Source of the DNA: Oscillospiraceae bacterium
Lineage (GTDB): Bacteria; Bacillota; Clostridia; Oscillospirales; Oscillospiraceae
Direction of reading: 5' to 3'
Assembly: GCA_902787755.1 (NCBI GenBank)
Contig: CADAHL010000009.1
Location: 1 to 64,000, forward strand
Length of the DNA: 64,000 nucleotides
Shown here: positions 1-8,968 of the stretch, in pieces
How positions within the stretch are numbered: the first letter of the stretch is position 1
How the letters are laid out: each line of letters starts with the position of its first letter
The notes under the pieces: model-generated
Seen by the model: only the letters and a program-made list of their open reading frames with translations
The model's database searches: none
What the model was told of the DNA's origin: nothing
Made by a program: the position numbers and the translations under genes

Positions 1-70
1 CACAACCAAATTATATGCCGACAGCCGCCCCTCTTTCAAGGGACGGCTGCCGTTATTTTACTCTTTTTTC

Positions 71-99
71 GGGGCTGCCTTTTGAGACAGCCCCTTTTT
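71..99 (+). terminator. Rho-independent terminator of an upstream gene
   Basis: A 7-bp GC-rich stem (ggggctg/cagcccc) is followed by a T-run on the + strand. It probably ends a transcript entering from outside the window. A second hairpin (cagccg...cggctg, 22-49) lies just before it. Confidence 0.7.
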
Positions 100-128
100 A
101 TTTCATTGGCGTCCCGGCTTCGGGGGGG

Positions 129-1574
129 TCAGTAGGTGGCCACGGCCAGGAAACCATAAGCGGACTCGGGGGATTCCACCACGGTGATGCGCAGGGGAGT
201 GGCCGGAGCCTCATAGTTCCAGTAAGTGGACTGCTCGAAAATATCCGAAGTGATGAGGATATCGAAGCTGCCGTCCTCGTTGGCGTAAGCGCCCTGGAGG
301 GTGATGTTGCTGGCGGTGGTGTTCCAGGTGTTGACCCAGGTGCGGTCCATCAGAGCCATCTCCACCCGCCAGCGCAGATCGCAGTCATTGGCCACATATT
401 GCAGCAGGGTGGGGTAATAGTAGTCGGCGTTCCGGGTGCCGAAGTACCCGTAATAGGCCTCGGCGAACACGCAGGCAAACTCGTACATCCGGGCGGCGGT
501 GTCGGGGTCGCACTCATAGGCGTATTCCCGGATCTCACCCAGGGGATTCTCCGGCAGAACCACATATTCCGGAACGCTCTCGGGCTTCTTATAGCCTTCG
601 GGCAGGGGATTGACCAGCCACGCGTCGGGCAGATAGCGGGTACCGCCCGCCTGGTTGGAGGAGCGGTTCACAGCCTCGCCGTAGAGATACATGCAGGTGG
701 AATTGCCGCCGTCCATGTTGGAGGCGTTGATGCAGCCGAACTTGTCGTACATGATGTCGATGCAGTCGGCAAAGGTCACGCCGATGCTGTAGCCCTGGCG
801 GCCGTCAATGGCCACCATGACGATGGCGCCGTCCTCCCGCTGGCCGATGGCGGTGCGGGAGCCGATGCCGTACTCCAGAGTGTCGGGATCGATCTTGACG
901 CCGTCGGCCACCAGGGCGGGGCCGAAGCAGACCGCATCCCGGATGCCGATGCTCTCGCAGTCATAGTAGTCGTAGTAGCCGGACCACATGTGATTGTCCC
1001 AGTCCAGACCGGCGATGGGGCCGTACTGATCCACGGAGAAGTTCACGCCCTTGGCGTAGGTGATCCCTCTGGGGGGCCAGCCGTTGCCGGCGCCGGCTTC
1101 GTCCATGAAGCCGCCGGCGTTGATGCCGGCGATGGCGCCGTACTGCTCGGCCATGTCGTCCAGGGTCAGACCGTAGCCGCCCCATTCGCTGGGTTCGGGC
1201 AGGGCGGTGCCGATATAGACCCGGGAGGGGTCGAGAACGATGATGGCGTACACGGTAGCGCCCTTATAGTGGAACTTGTAGTTGATGATGCCGTCGCCGT
1301 CGTCATCGGTGAGCAGTTCGCCCACGATGGGTTCCGGCGTAGGCTCGGGCGTGGGCTCCGGCGTAGGCTCCGGAGTGGGCTCGGGCGTGGGTTCGGCGGT
1401 CTCCGCGGGGAGGGTCGGCTCGGGCGTGGGGGCGGACTCAATGGCCTCGGTGACGGGCGGCTGTTTGCCGGCGGTGTCGCCCATCTCGCTCAGAGAGCCG
1501 CAGGCGCACAGGCCCAGGGTCAGCGCCGCGGCGAGCAGCATCGCGGCGAAACGAACAAGAGAATGTGTTTTCAT
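129..1574 (-). CDS. Phosphodiester glycosidase (NAGPA-like) lipoprotein
   Basis: The 481-residue product is an exported lipoprotein. It has a basic-hydrophobic signal and the lipobox LCAC, with the lipidated Cys near residue 25. A low-complexity Thr-Pro-Glu-Pro repeat linker spans about residues 48-82. The rest matches the NAGPA/phosphodiester glycosidase family, with GINAGGF, SRTAIGQ, DGRQGYS and NMDGGNSTCMY in the expected order. Family members cleave GlcNAc-phosphodiester-type linkages and often act on cell-surface polysaccharides; the substrate here is unknown. The C-terminal 150 residues, rich in Tyr and Asp, lie outside the recognised domain. The start is preceded by an AGAAGGAAA ribosome binding site. 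Confidence 0.85.
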   Translation of the reverse strand: MKTHSLVRFAAMLLAAALTLGLCACGSLSEMGDTAGKQPPVTEAIESAPTPEPTLPAETAEPTPEPTPEPTPEPTPEPTPEPIVGELLTDDDGDGIINYKFHYKGATVYAIIVLDPSRVYIGTALPEPSEWGGYGLTLDDMAEQYGAIAGINAGGFMDEAGAGNGWPPRGITYAKGVNFSVDQYGPIAGLDWDNHMWSGYYDYYDCESIGIRDAVCFGPALVADGVKIDPDTLEYGIGSRTAIGQREDGAIVMVAIDGRQGYSIGVTFADCIDIMYDKFGCINASNMDGGNSTCMYLYGEAVNRSSNQAGGTRYLPDAWLVNPLPEGYKKPESVPEYVVLPENPLGEIREYAYECDPDTAARMYEFACVFAEAYYGYFGTRNADYYYPTLLQYVANDCDLRWRVEMALMDRTWVNTWNTTASNITLQGAYANEDGSFDILITSDIFEQSTYWNYEAPATPLRITVVESPESAYGFLAVATY

Positions 1575-1612
1575 ATTGGATGTTTCCTTCTGTTTTGATT
1601 AAGACAAGCGCA

Positions 1613-1641
1613 AATTTACTATAAAATGAACAAGAAGTCAA
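1613..1641 (-). promoter_or_regulatory. Putative sigma-A promoter of the glycosidase lipoprotein gene
   Basis: On the reverse strand TTGACT (1636-1641) and TAAATT (1613-1618) are separated by 17 bases, upstream of the lipoprotein start at 1574. The -35 overlaps the end of the preceding gene. Confidence 0.45.
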
Positions 1642-2330
1642 GGCGCAGAATGCGCCTGAGCCCTGCGCCGGATCGCTTCAGCCGCGGTGTAAAGACCCCG
1701 GCCCACCAGCAGAAAGAGAAACAGCAGGATCAGGATCACATAGAACACGCCGATGCCCAGGGTGGTAAACCCGGCGGTCTCCGGCAGAAAGCCGAACCAT
1801 CCGGCGGGAGCCTCGTAGTTCAGGAAGAGATAGGGGGCCGTCATTCCGTTCCAGCGGAAGCCCAGCGCGTCCAGGCACAGGATAAAGGCAAAGTAGCCCA
1901 CCGGCGGGACCAGAGCCATGAAAATGTGGGACTTGCGCAGAGGGGCGGCGCTGCGGCTGTCGGCGAGGAAATCTCCGACCGTCAGAACGGGATTGATCAG
2001 GTGCATGCAGAGACTGGCGAAATGATCCTGGGCGTAGGCGGCGGGGACTCCCCGGGGATCCAGCGGAGCCAGGACCAGAAGAAACACAAAGAAGGTCACG
2101 GTGATGGACACCGCCGCGGCGTATTTGAGAAGCTCGATCCCGCGGCTTCGGCCTCCGGTGATCAGCTGACCAAGCGTCACCGCGGCGGCAAACAGGTTGG
2201 ACAGCTGGGTGAAAAAGGTAAAACCGATGGGCCAGTGCAGCATCATCAGGACAGCATAGAGTGTGACGAGAACGATGAGTACTTTGCGGAGAACCCATGA
2301 AGGGGCCGGGGAATGTGTGGCTTGCGGCAA
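1638..2330 (-). CDS. Pr6Pr family integral membrane protein
   Basis: A 230-residue multi-span membrane protein with about six hydrophobic segments, for example around VLIVLVTLYAVLMMLHW, ITVTFFVFLLVLAPL and VFYVILILLFLFLLVG. The Pr6Pr-type features are the early FFTQLSNLF segment, the middle MHLINPVLTV and the late LNYEAPAGWFGF. The family is widespread and has no assigned reaction. The start chosen is a TTG at 2330, because a CAGGAGG site sits 8 bases upstream and the promoter at 2387-2415 fits. The longer open frame would run through that promoter and into the divergent GH53 gene. The last bases overlap the -35 of the next gene. Confidence 0.75.
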   Translation of the reverse strand: MPQATHSPAPSWVLRKVLIVLVTLYAVLMMLHWPIGFTFFTQLSNLFAAAVTLGQLITGGRSRGIELLKYAAAVSITVTFFVFLLVLAPLDPRGVPAAYAQDHFASLCMHLINPVLTVGDFLADSRSAAPLRKSHIFMALVPPVGYFAFILCLDALGFRWNGMTAPYLFLNYEAPAGWFGFLPETAGFTTLGIGVFYVILILLFLFLLVGRGLYTAAEAIRRRAQAHSAP

Positions 2331-2386
2331 GGACTTTTCCTCCTGTACGATAGGACTGGGGCCCGAAATCGGGCTTTTTTCGAAGT

Positions 2387-2415
2387 AGTATAAACGGAAT
2401 CCCGGAATTTGTAAA
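2387..2415 (-). promoter_or_regulatory. Sigma-A promoter for the Pr6Pr gene
   Basis: Reverse-strand TTTACA (2410-2415) and TATACT (2387-2392) with a 17-base spacer. It lies about 55 bases upstream of the TTG start, which supports the shorter gene model. Confidence 0.7.
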
Positions 2416-2445
2416 GTGGGAAAGGGCCCTGCCCCGGGGACGTGC

Positions 2446-2474
2446 TTGCCATTTCGGGGCGAATTTGATACACT
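2446..2474 (+). promoter_or_regulatory. Sigma-A promoter (extended -10) for the GH53 gene
   Basis: TTGCCA (2446-2451), a 17-base spacer, then TACACT (2469-2474) preceded by TG at -15/-14. It lies 45 bases before the GH53 start. Confidence 0.6.
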
Positions 2475-2518
2475 GAACACAAACAGACCGCTTCTGCGGC
2501 ATTTCGGAGGAAGAAACG

Positions 2519-4474
2519 ATGAAACGAATCGCGGTTTTACTGGCGTCGGTCCTGCTGCTGGGACTGCTGACCGCCTGCGGCAGCGCAGAGCAGACGGCGG
2601 CGCAGCCGGAGGAGGAGACCGGTCCGACACAGGCCGGGATCTGGGTGGAAAAAGTGGAGAACCTGCCGGAGAATTTCCTTCTCGGCGCGGATGTATCCAC
2701 GCTCCTGGCCCAGGAGGCTAGCGGCGTGCGCTACTATGACTTTGACGGACAGGAACAGGATCTGATGAAGATCCTGGCGGATTCCGGCGTCAACTGCGTT
2801 CGGGTTCGGCTGTGGGTGGATCCCTATGACAGCCAGGGCCGGGGCTACGGCGGCGGCAACTGCGATCTGGACACGGTGATCGAGCTGGGCAGACGGGCCC
2901 AGGAGAACGACATGGGTCTGCTGGTGGATTTCCACTACTCCGACTTCTGGGCCGATCCGGGCAAGCAGATGGCGCCCAAGGCCTGGAAGGGACTGAGCCC
3001 GGAGGAAAAGGCGGAGCAGATCTACGCCTATACTACCGAGAGCCTGCAGAAGATGAAAGACGCGGGCGTGACGCCCCGGATGGTTCAGATCGGCAATGAG
3101 ATCAACAACGGCCTGAGCGGGGAGAAGAGCACGCTGAATGTGAACAATCTGCTGGCCTCGGCCTCCCGCGCGGTGCGCGACTTCGACCCGGGGATCCTGA
3201 TCGCGGTCCACTACACCAATCCCGAGAGCGCAAACTACAGCAACATCGCCTATAAGCTGGCCACCAGCGGGGTGGATTACGACGTGTTCGCAACTTCCTA
3301 TTATCCCTTCTGGCACGGGACGCTGGAGAATCTGCGGGAGCAGCTGAGCACCGTGGCGGAGAAGTATGGCAAGCGGGTCATGGTGGCGGAGACCTCCTGG
3401 CCCTACACCGCGGAGGATTCCGACGGCAGCGGCAACTCCATCGGCGAGGGTGGGGTCTATGCCAAGCCCTATCCCTTCACCGTCCAGGGCCAGGCCAGGG
3501 AGCTGGCGGATGTGGCCCGTACGGTGGCGGCGGTAGGCGAGGCGGGCCTGGGCGTGTTTTATTGGGAACCGGCCTGGATCGCCGTGCCGGGGGACAGTTG
3601 GGAAGAGCGCAGCGCCAAGTGGGAGCAGTTCGGCTCCGGCTGGGCCAGCTCCTTTGCCGGGGAATACGATCCCGACGACGCGGGCCGGTACTACGGCGGT
3701 TCCTCCTGGGACAATCAGGCCCTGTTTGATCCCCAAGGCAGACCCCTGGAGAGCCTGCTGACCTTCCGGTACCTTCGCACCGGGGCTGAGACGGAGCTTA
3801 AGGTGGACAGCATCGAGCCGGTGTTCCTCACTGCCAAGCGCAATCAGCCCTTCACCCTGCCCGAGACCATCCCCGCGGTCATGAACGACGGATCCGAGAC
3901 CCAGGTGGAGGTGAACTGGGACGCCTCCGTGGATCCCGATGAGCTGGCCTCCCGGGCCGTCGGCAAGTATGAACTCAGCGGTGAGGCAGGGGGCCAGACG
4001 GTGAGATGCACGGTGGACGTGGTGGAAGAGAATCTGCTGTCGGATTTCAGCTTCGAGGAGCAGAACACCCAGGTCTGGACCATCACGGAGCTGTCAGCCG
4101 GGCCGCAGACGGACTTCCAGGTCAAGGCCATGGACGCCTTCTCCGGGGAGACCTCTCTGCACTTCTGGCACGCCAACGCCGTGGAGTTTACTGTGGAGCA
4201 GACGGTCACCGGCCTTGCTCCGGGCAAGTACCGGGCTTCGCTCCAGGCCCAGGGAGGCGACGTGGGCGAGGATGCGGTGCTGTACCTCTACGTCATTTCC
4301 GACGGAGAGCGCTACGAGCAGAGCTTCCAGTTGACCGGCTGGGTCAACTGGGCCAATCCTGTGATCGAAGGGATCCCCTGTCAGAACGGGGAGATCACCG
4401 TGGGCGCCTATATCAAGACCGCTGGAGGCGGCTGGGGCACCCTGGACGATTTTCTGCTGAATCCGGCGGATTGA
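2519..4474 (+). CDS. GH53 endo-beta-1,4-galactanase lipoprotein with Ig-like and carbohydrate-binding C-terminal domains
   Basis: A 651-residue surface lipoprotein (signal ending LLTAC) predicted to hydrolyse beta-1,4-galactan side chains of pectin. The GH53 domain covers about residues 50-420 and starts with the typical GADVSTLL. The general acid/base is Glu194 in QIGNEINNG, and the nucleophile is Glu291 in VAETSWPY. An Ig-like (Big_4 type) domain follows at about 440-515, then a galactose-binding-like jelly roll to the end. The start has a strong GGAGGAA site and its own promoter. No galactan transporter or regulator lies beside it, so uptake genes must be elsewhere. Confidence 0.93.
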   Translation: MKRIAVLLASVLLLGLLTACGSAEQTAAQPEEETGPTQAGIWVEKVENLPENFLLGADVSTLLAQEASGVRYYDFDGQEQDLMKILADSGVNCVRVRLWVDPYDSQGRGYGGGNCDLDTVIELGRRAQENDMGLLVDFHYSDFWADPGKQMAPKAWKGLSPEEKAEQIYAYTTESLQKMKDAGVTPRMVQIGNEINNGLSGEKSTLNVNNLLASASRAVRDFDPGILIAVHYTNPESANYSNIAYKLATSGVDYDVFATSYYPFWHGTLENLREQLSTVAEKYGKRVMVAETSWPYTAEDSDGSGNSIGEGGVYAKPYPFTVQGQARELADVARTVAAVGEAGLGVFYWEPAWIAVPGDSWEERSAKWEQFGSGWASSFAGEYDPDDAGRYYGGSSWDNQALFDPQGRPLESLLTFRYLRTGAETELKVDSIEPVFLTAKRNQPFTLPETIPAVMNDGSETQVEVNWDASVDPDELASRAVGKYELSGEAGGQTVRCTVDVVEENLLSDFSFEEQNTQVWTITELSAGPQTDFQVKAMDAFSGETSLHFWHANAVEFTVEQTVTGLAPGKYRASLQAQGGDVGEDAVLYLYVISDGERYEQSFQLTGWVNWANPVIEGIPCQNGEITVGAYIKTAGGGWGTLDDFLLNPAD

Positions 4475-4508
4475 CGCGGTTCGATCTCATAGAAAAGGAG
4501 GGCCTGTT

Positions 4509-6710
4509 ATGGCCAGAAGCTTTACCGCGGCCCAGGCCCGGCAGGTTCTGGAGACCTATCAGGAGCAGCTGCGGGATCTGCGCCAGAGCCTGACGGTGCC
4601 GGAGGATCAGCGCTCGGCGATCCGGCAGGCTGTGGAGCAGTACGCCATCGAGGGCGCGCTCCGGATCCTGGAGACGATCCCGGTGGAGGAGGTCAACCAG
4701 CAGAAGGAGGGGATCCGGACCCAACTGCTGCGGCAGAGCGGCTATGAGACTATGGCCGACCTCCGCAGAGCCAGCCTCTACCAGCTCATTGCCGTCAACG
4801 GCATCGGAGAGCGGATGGCGGAGCGGATCCGGGAACGGACCCGGGAGCTGGCGGAGCGGACGGAAGGGACCGTCCTGCTGCGCCTGAACGCGGACGATCG
4901 GGACGAGCGCTCCACCGGCGTGGTTCGGGCGATCTCCGTTTATCTGGACTCCCGGGAGGCGCTGGGGACCGGGCGAAGACTGTACGAGACCTATCAGGCT
5001 GAGGAAGCGGCGCAGGAAGCGCTGAGACCGGCGCTGAACGATCTGCGCTGGTTCTTTACCGGCAGCCGGAGGAAGGAGGCGGCGGAAGAAGCCTACCTAC
5101 GTCTGACCCGACTGTGCGGGAAATACGCTGATTTGACCCGCCGGACGCTGAACGATCTGATCCGGGCGGAGGGCCAGAGCGGCGAGCAGGCCTGGGAGGC
5201 CTTCCTCCGGCAGCCGACGGAGTTTACCCGGGTGCTGGAGGAGCTGTGTCCCGAGCGCCTGGGCGGGGGAGGCGTTTACGGCCTGCCCGGAGAGCTGGCG
5301 CAGGCTCTCGCTTCCGAGGAGATCTTTACCGAGGGGCTCAAGTGCACCCTGCGCCGGTATCAGGAGTGGGGCGTGCGGTATATCCTGCATCAGCGGCGGG
5401 TGCTGCTGGGGGATGAGATGGGCCTGGGAAAGACGGTCCAGGCCATCGCGGCCATGGTCACCCTGGATCACCGGAGCCCAGGGCGCTTTCTGGTGGTGTG
5501 CCCGGCCAGCGTTCTGCAGAACTGGCGCATGGAGATCCAGCGGCACAGCAATCTTCGGGTGACGCTGCTCTACGGTCCGATGAAGCAGGAGGCGCTGGAG
5601 AGCTGGCTGCAGACTGGAGGGGTCGCCGTGACCAGCTACGAGAACACGGGAAGCATCCTGCTGGAGCCGGAGCAGAGCATCACCATGCTGGTGGCGGATG
5701 AGGCCCATTACATCAAAAATCCCACGGCCAGGAGGACTGTGAACGTGCGGCGGCTCTGCCGTCACGCCGATCGGCTCCTGTTCATGACCGGCACCGCCCT
5801 GGAAAACCGGGTGGAGGAGATGATCCAGCTGGTGGAGATCCTGCGTCCTGATCTGGTGCAGGGGCTGCGGGAGCTGTCCTTCCTGGCGGCGGCGCCCCAG
5901 TTCCGGGAACAGGTGGCGCCGGTGTACTACCGCAGAAAGCGGGAGGAAGTGCTGACCGAGCTGCCGGAGCTCATGGAGAGCAGGGAGTGGTGCGTGCCGG
6001 GACCGGAGGAGACTCTGATCTATGAGACGGCGGTGCTGGCCCGGGATTATCCGGAGGCCCGCCGGGTCTCCTGGAACGTGGGAGATCTGCAAAATTCCTC
6101 GAAGGCCCGGAGAATGCTTGAGATCGTGGAGGAAGCCGAAGCTGAGGGAAGAAAGATCCTGATCTTCTCCTTCTTTCTGGAGACCGCCGCTGCGGTTCGG
6201 CGGCTCCTGGGCGACCGCTGCCTGGATCCAATCAACGGTTCGGTCCCGCCGGGCAGACGGCAGCAGATCGTAGACGAATTCAACGCCGCGCCCGCGGGCA
6301 GCGTGCTGGTCTGCCAGATCCAGTCCGGCGGTACGGGACTGAACATCCAGGGCGCCAGCGTGGTGATCCTGTGCGAGCCCCAGTTCAAGCCCTCCAGCGA
6401 AAACCAGGCGATCTCCCGGGCCTATCGCATGGGCCAGGCCAGGAACGTGCTGGTCTATCGTCTGCTGTGCGTGGGTACGGTGGACGAGCGGATCCTGGAG
6501 CTGCTGGAGGAGAAGCAGGCCGCCTTCGACGCCTTTGCGGATCAGTCGGAAGCCGGGCGGATGAGTCTGGAGCTGGATCAGCAGTCCTTCGGTCAGATCC
6601 TCCGGCAGGAGGAGGAGCGGATCCGCCGGAAGCGCGCCGCGGACCCGGAAAAACCGGATACGCCGACGGAAGATTATGGTTGTCTAACGCCGGAATCAGT
6701 AGTAGAATAA
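4509..6710 (+). CDS. SNF2-family DEAD/DEAH-box helicase
   Basis: A 733-residue SF2 ATPase of the SNF2/Rad54 class, a DNA translocase or remodeller. An N-terminal helical region with a helix-hairpin-helix (VNGIGERMAERI, about residue 98) precedes the ATPase. Motif I is LGDEMGLGKT (Lys308), motif II is ADEAH (Asp397-Glu398), motif III is MTGTALEN, and motif VI is QAISRAYRMGQ. The start has an AAAGGAGGG site 35 bases after the GH53 stop. No restriction or methylation partner is adjacent, so the role (repair or remodelling) is open. Confidence 0.9.
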   Translation: MARSFTAAQARQVLETYQEQLRDLRQSLTVPEDQRSAIRQAVEQYAIEGALRILETIPVEEVNQQKEGIRTQLLRQSGYETMADLRRASLYQLIAVNGIGERMAERIRERTRELAERTEGTVLLRLNADDRDERSTGVVRAISVYLDSREALGTGRRLYETYQAEEAAQEALRPALNDLRWFFTGSRRKEAAEEAYLRLTRLCGKYADLTRRTLNDLIRAEGQSGEQAWEAFLRQPTEFTRVLEELCPERLGGGGVYGLPGELAQALASEEIFTEGLKCTLRRYQEWGVRYILHQRRVLLGDEMGLGKTVQAIAAMVTLDHRSPGRFLVVCPASVLQNWRMEIQRHSNLRVTLLYGPMKQEALESWLQTGGVAVTSYENTGSILLEPEQSITMLVADEAHYIKNPTARRTVNVRRLCRHADRLLFMTGTALENRVEEMIQLVEILRPDLVQGLRELSFLAAAPQFREQVAPVYYRRKREEVLTELPELMESREWCVPGPEETLIYETAVLARDYPEARRVSWNVGDLQNSSKARRMLEIVEEAEAEGRKILIFSFFLETAAAVRRLLGDRCLDPINGSVPPGRRQQIVDEFNAAPAGSVLVCQIQSGGTGLNIQGASVVILCEPQFKPSSENQAISRAYRMGQARNVLVYRLLCVGTVDERILELLEEKQAAFDAFADQSEAGRMSLELDQQSFGQILRQEEERIRRKRAADPEKPDTPTEDYGCLTPESVVE

Positions 6711-6744
6711 TGCAGTAAAAATAATTTTTCAAGGAGGCACTGAC

Positions 6745-7833
6745 ATGCCCTTCGAACTCAAGCCTTACATCGCCCCGGATTTTACCCGGGAAGACCTGCG
6801 CCTGGCCCCGGAGGCCGCTCTGGTTCCCGCTCCCAAGGATGGGGTCGCGCCGGAGAACTACCACGCGCTGAGCATTTTCCCGGAATATTTCAAGATCGGC
6901 GGAAGCTGGCTCATGGCAGAGGAGAGCCGGATGGACTGCGTGCCCGTGTACGAAAACGGAAAGGTCTGGGTCCGGGAGTTCCGGCACCTGAAAAAGGGCG
7001 ACCTGGTGATCTGCGGCCGCACCGAGGACGGGCGGGACGGCATCTACGTCCATGCCCACGGCTTCGACGGCGAGGGCCGGCTGCAGGAGACCTTCGCCTT
7101 CCGGCAGAACCATAGCCGGGAGACCTCCTTCTCCAGAGACTATGACGAGATCTACGAGCTTCTGAAGCACGAGCGGGACCACGGCCACATCCTGTGGGTC
7201 ATGGGCCCGGCCTTCGCCTTCGACCACGACGCCCGGGACGCCTTCTCCAAAATCATCGAGGCAGGCTATGCCCACTCGGTGCTGGCCGGCAACGCCCTGG
7301 CCACCCACGACCTGGAGGGCGCCTATCTGGGCACCGCCCTGGGGCAGGATATCTATACCCAGCGCAATCATCCCAACGGACACTACAACCATCTGGACAC
7401 CATCAACCGGGTCCGGCTCTACGGCTCGGTCTCCGAGTTTATCAAGGCCGAGGGCATCGACAACGGCATCATCTACACCTGTGAAAAGTGCGGTGTGCCC
7501 TATGTGCTGGGCGGTTCCATTCGGGACGACGGCCCGCTGCCTCCGGTTTTCGGCGACGTGTACCAGGCCCAGGACGCCATGCGCGACCGGGTGAGACAGG
7601 CCACCACCGTGATCTGCATGGCCACCATGCTCCACTCCATCGCCGTGGGCAACATGACCCCGTCCTTCCGGGTCCTGCCTGACGGTACGGTGCGTGAGGT
7701 CTATTTCTACTGTGTGGACGTGTCGGAGTTCACCATCAACAAGCTCTCCGACCGGGGAAGCCTCTCCTCCAGAGGCATTGTCACCAACGTACAGGATTTC
7801 ATTGTCAACGTAGCAAAAGGCCTCGGACTGTAA
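6745..7833 (+). CDS. TIGR00300 family protein (LOR/SDH conserved region; possible ornithine cyclodeaminase)
   Basis: A 362-residue protein matching the TIGR00300 family, the conserved region also found in bifunctional lysine-oxoglutarate reductase/saccharopine dehydrogenase and in an archaeal NAD-dependent ornithine cyclodeaminase. Family landmarks are HILWVMGPAF, SVLAGNALATHD, GGSIRDDGPLPPVFGD, TMLHSIAVGNM and SDRGSLSSRGIVT. A reaction on ornithine or a related amino acid is therefore plausible but unproven. An AAGGAGG site precedes the ATG. It lies 18 bases before a LUD-domain gene and is probably co-transcribed with it. Confidence 0.75.
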   Translation: MPFELKPYIAPDFTREDLRLAPEAALVPAPKDGVAPENYHALSIFPEYFKIGGSWLMAEESRMDCVPVYENGKVWVREFRHLKKGDLVICGRTEDGRDGIYVHAHGFDGEGRLQETFAFRQNHSRETSFSRDYDEIYELLKHERDHGHILWVMGPAFAFDHDARDAFSKIIEAGYAHSVLAGNALATHDLEGAYLGTALGQDIYTQRNHPNGHYNHLDTINRVRLYGSVSEFIKAEGIDNGIIYTCEKCGVPYVLGGSIRDDGPLPPVFGDVYQAQDAMRDRVRQATTVICMATMLHSIAVGNMTPSFRVLPDGTVREVYFYCVDVSEFTINKLSDRGSLSSRGIVTNVQDFIVNVAKGLGL

Positions 7834-7851
7834 ACAGAAAGGGAGATCATT

Positions 7852-8481
7852 GTGAACGAAAACAGGAGCAAACGCAACGCGCTGCTGGCCCAGACCGTGA
7901 TCAAGGGCCTGCAGTCCCGGAACATATCGGGCTACTATGCCCAGAGCCGTGAGGAAGCCCTGAAGCTGGCGCTGAGCCTGATCCCCGAGGACAGCACCGT
8001 CACCATGGGCGGCGGCACCAGCGTCCACGAGATCGGGCTGGTGAAGGCCCTGAAGGAAGGCAAGTACAACTTTATCGATCGGGATGAATTCGCCGACAAG
8101 CGGGCCGCCGCACTGCTGGCCTACGACGCCGACGTGTTCCTGGCCAGCGCCAACGCTCTGACCCAGGACGGGATCCTGGTGAACATCGACGGCAATGCCA
8201 ACCGCGTTTCCGCCCTGGCCTTCGGACCGAAGAAGGTGGTTCTGATCGTGGGGATGAACAAGGTCTGCAATGACCTGGACGGGGCCATGAAGCGGGCCAG
8301 AAACGTGGCCGCGCCCATCAACGCCCAGCGCTTCAACGGCTCCACGCCCTGCACCAAAGCCGGCGCCTGCATGGACTGCAAGTCCCCGGACACCATCTGC
8401 TGCCAGTTCCTGATCACCCGCTACTCACGGCACACCGGGCGCATCCATGTGATCCTGGTCAACGACGAGCTGGGCTTCTGA
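7852..8481 (+). CDS. LUD domain (LutC/DUF162-like) protein
   Basis: A 209-residue LUD-domain protein starting at a GTG with an AAAGGGAG site. The family signature VTMGGGTSVHEIGL is at about residues 45-58, followed by ALTQDGILVNIDGNANRVSAL. LUD proteins act in lactate utilisation (LutB/LutC) and in many uncharacterised clostridial operons. Three late cysteines (TPCTKAGACMDCKS) could bind metal. There is no LutA or LutB neighbour, so lactate oxidation is not implied. The pairing with TIGR00300 suggests a joint amino-acid or hydroxyacid role. Confidence 0.8.
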   Translation: MNENRSKRNALLAQTVIKGLQSRNISGYYAQSREEALKLALSLIPEDSTVTMGGGTSVHEIGLVKALKEGKYNFIDRDEFADKRAAALLAYDADVFLASANALTQDGILVNIDGNANRVSALAFGPKKVVLIVGMNKVCNDLDGAMKRARNVAAPINAQRFNGSTPCTKAGACMDCKSPDTICCQFLITRYSRHTGRIHVILVNDELGF

Positions 8482-8490
8482 GCTGCGAAT

Positions 8491-8925
8491 ATGAGGATCA
8501 CGATCCGGAATCCGGAGGGGCTTTTGTCCCGATACACAGGGGCCGCGCCCGGACAGACTGTGAGTCTGGAAGTTCCGCGGGAGGATCTGGAGCTGGGCCC
8601 GGGCGGAATTTATGCCGTGGTCACCTGGCGGGAGCGGGAGCTGATGATCGCCATCCGCGTGGAGGAGGAATCTCCGGAGTCCCTGGCCGGGAGCTTTGTG
8701 GATGCGTATTCCATCGAGTTCGACGAGATCATGCTGTACCGCTTCCGATTGGACTGGCGCTGGATAATCTTCGGCTTCTGCAAGGTGGTTCTCTGGGCGC
8801 CGGAGAAGGTCAACGAGTTTGGCGGCGTCTTTGAAAAAACGGTGCACCGTTTCTATTTTGACCGGGAGCTGTACAAAAGAAGAGTCCACGAACGCCATGG
8901 CCTGACCCTGCCGGAGGAAGAATAA
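8491..8925 (+). CDS. Conserved hypothetical protein
   Basis: A 144-residue protein not recognised. The first half is beta-rich (RITIRNPEG, SLEVPRED, IYAVVTWRERELMIAIRVEE). The middle is aromatic with a short hydrophobic stretch (WRWIIFGFCKVVLW), and the end is basic then acidic. It begins 10 bases after the LUD gene, with no clear ribosome binding site, so it may be translationally coupled. A terminator follows. Confidence 0.6.
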   Translation: MRITIRNPEGLLSRYTGAAPGQTVSLEVPREDLELGPGGIYAVVTWRERELMIAIRVEEESPESLAGSFVDAYSIEFDEIMLYRFRLDWRWIIFGFCKVVLWAPEKVNEFGGVFEKTVHRFYFDRELYKRRVHERHGLTLPEEE

Positions 8926-8930
8926 AGAAG

Positions 8931-8964
8931 CGCCCCTGCTTTTCCGTTCGGAGAAGCAGGGGCG
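8931..8964. terminator. Bidirectional terminator between convergent genes
   Basis: A hairpin with a cgcccctgctt/aagcaggggcg stem lies between the hypothetical gene (+) and the GNAT gene (-). A T-rich tail is present on the + side. Confidence 0.75.
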
Positions 8965-8968
8965 GATT

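Noticed and set aside
15-1598. 527-residue open frame on the + strand opposite the glycosidase gene
   Set aside because: Gly/Val/His-rich composition without domains; it is the antisense shadow of a GC-rich gene with clear signal peptide and family motifs.
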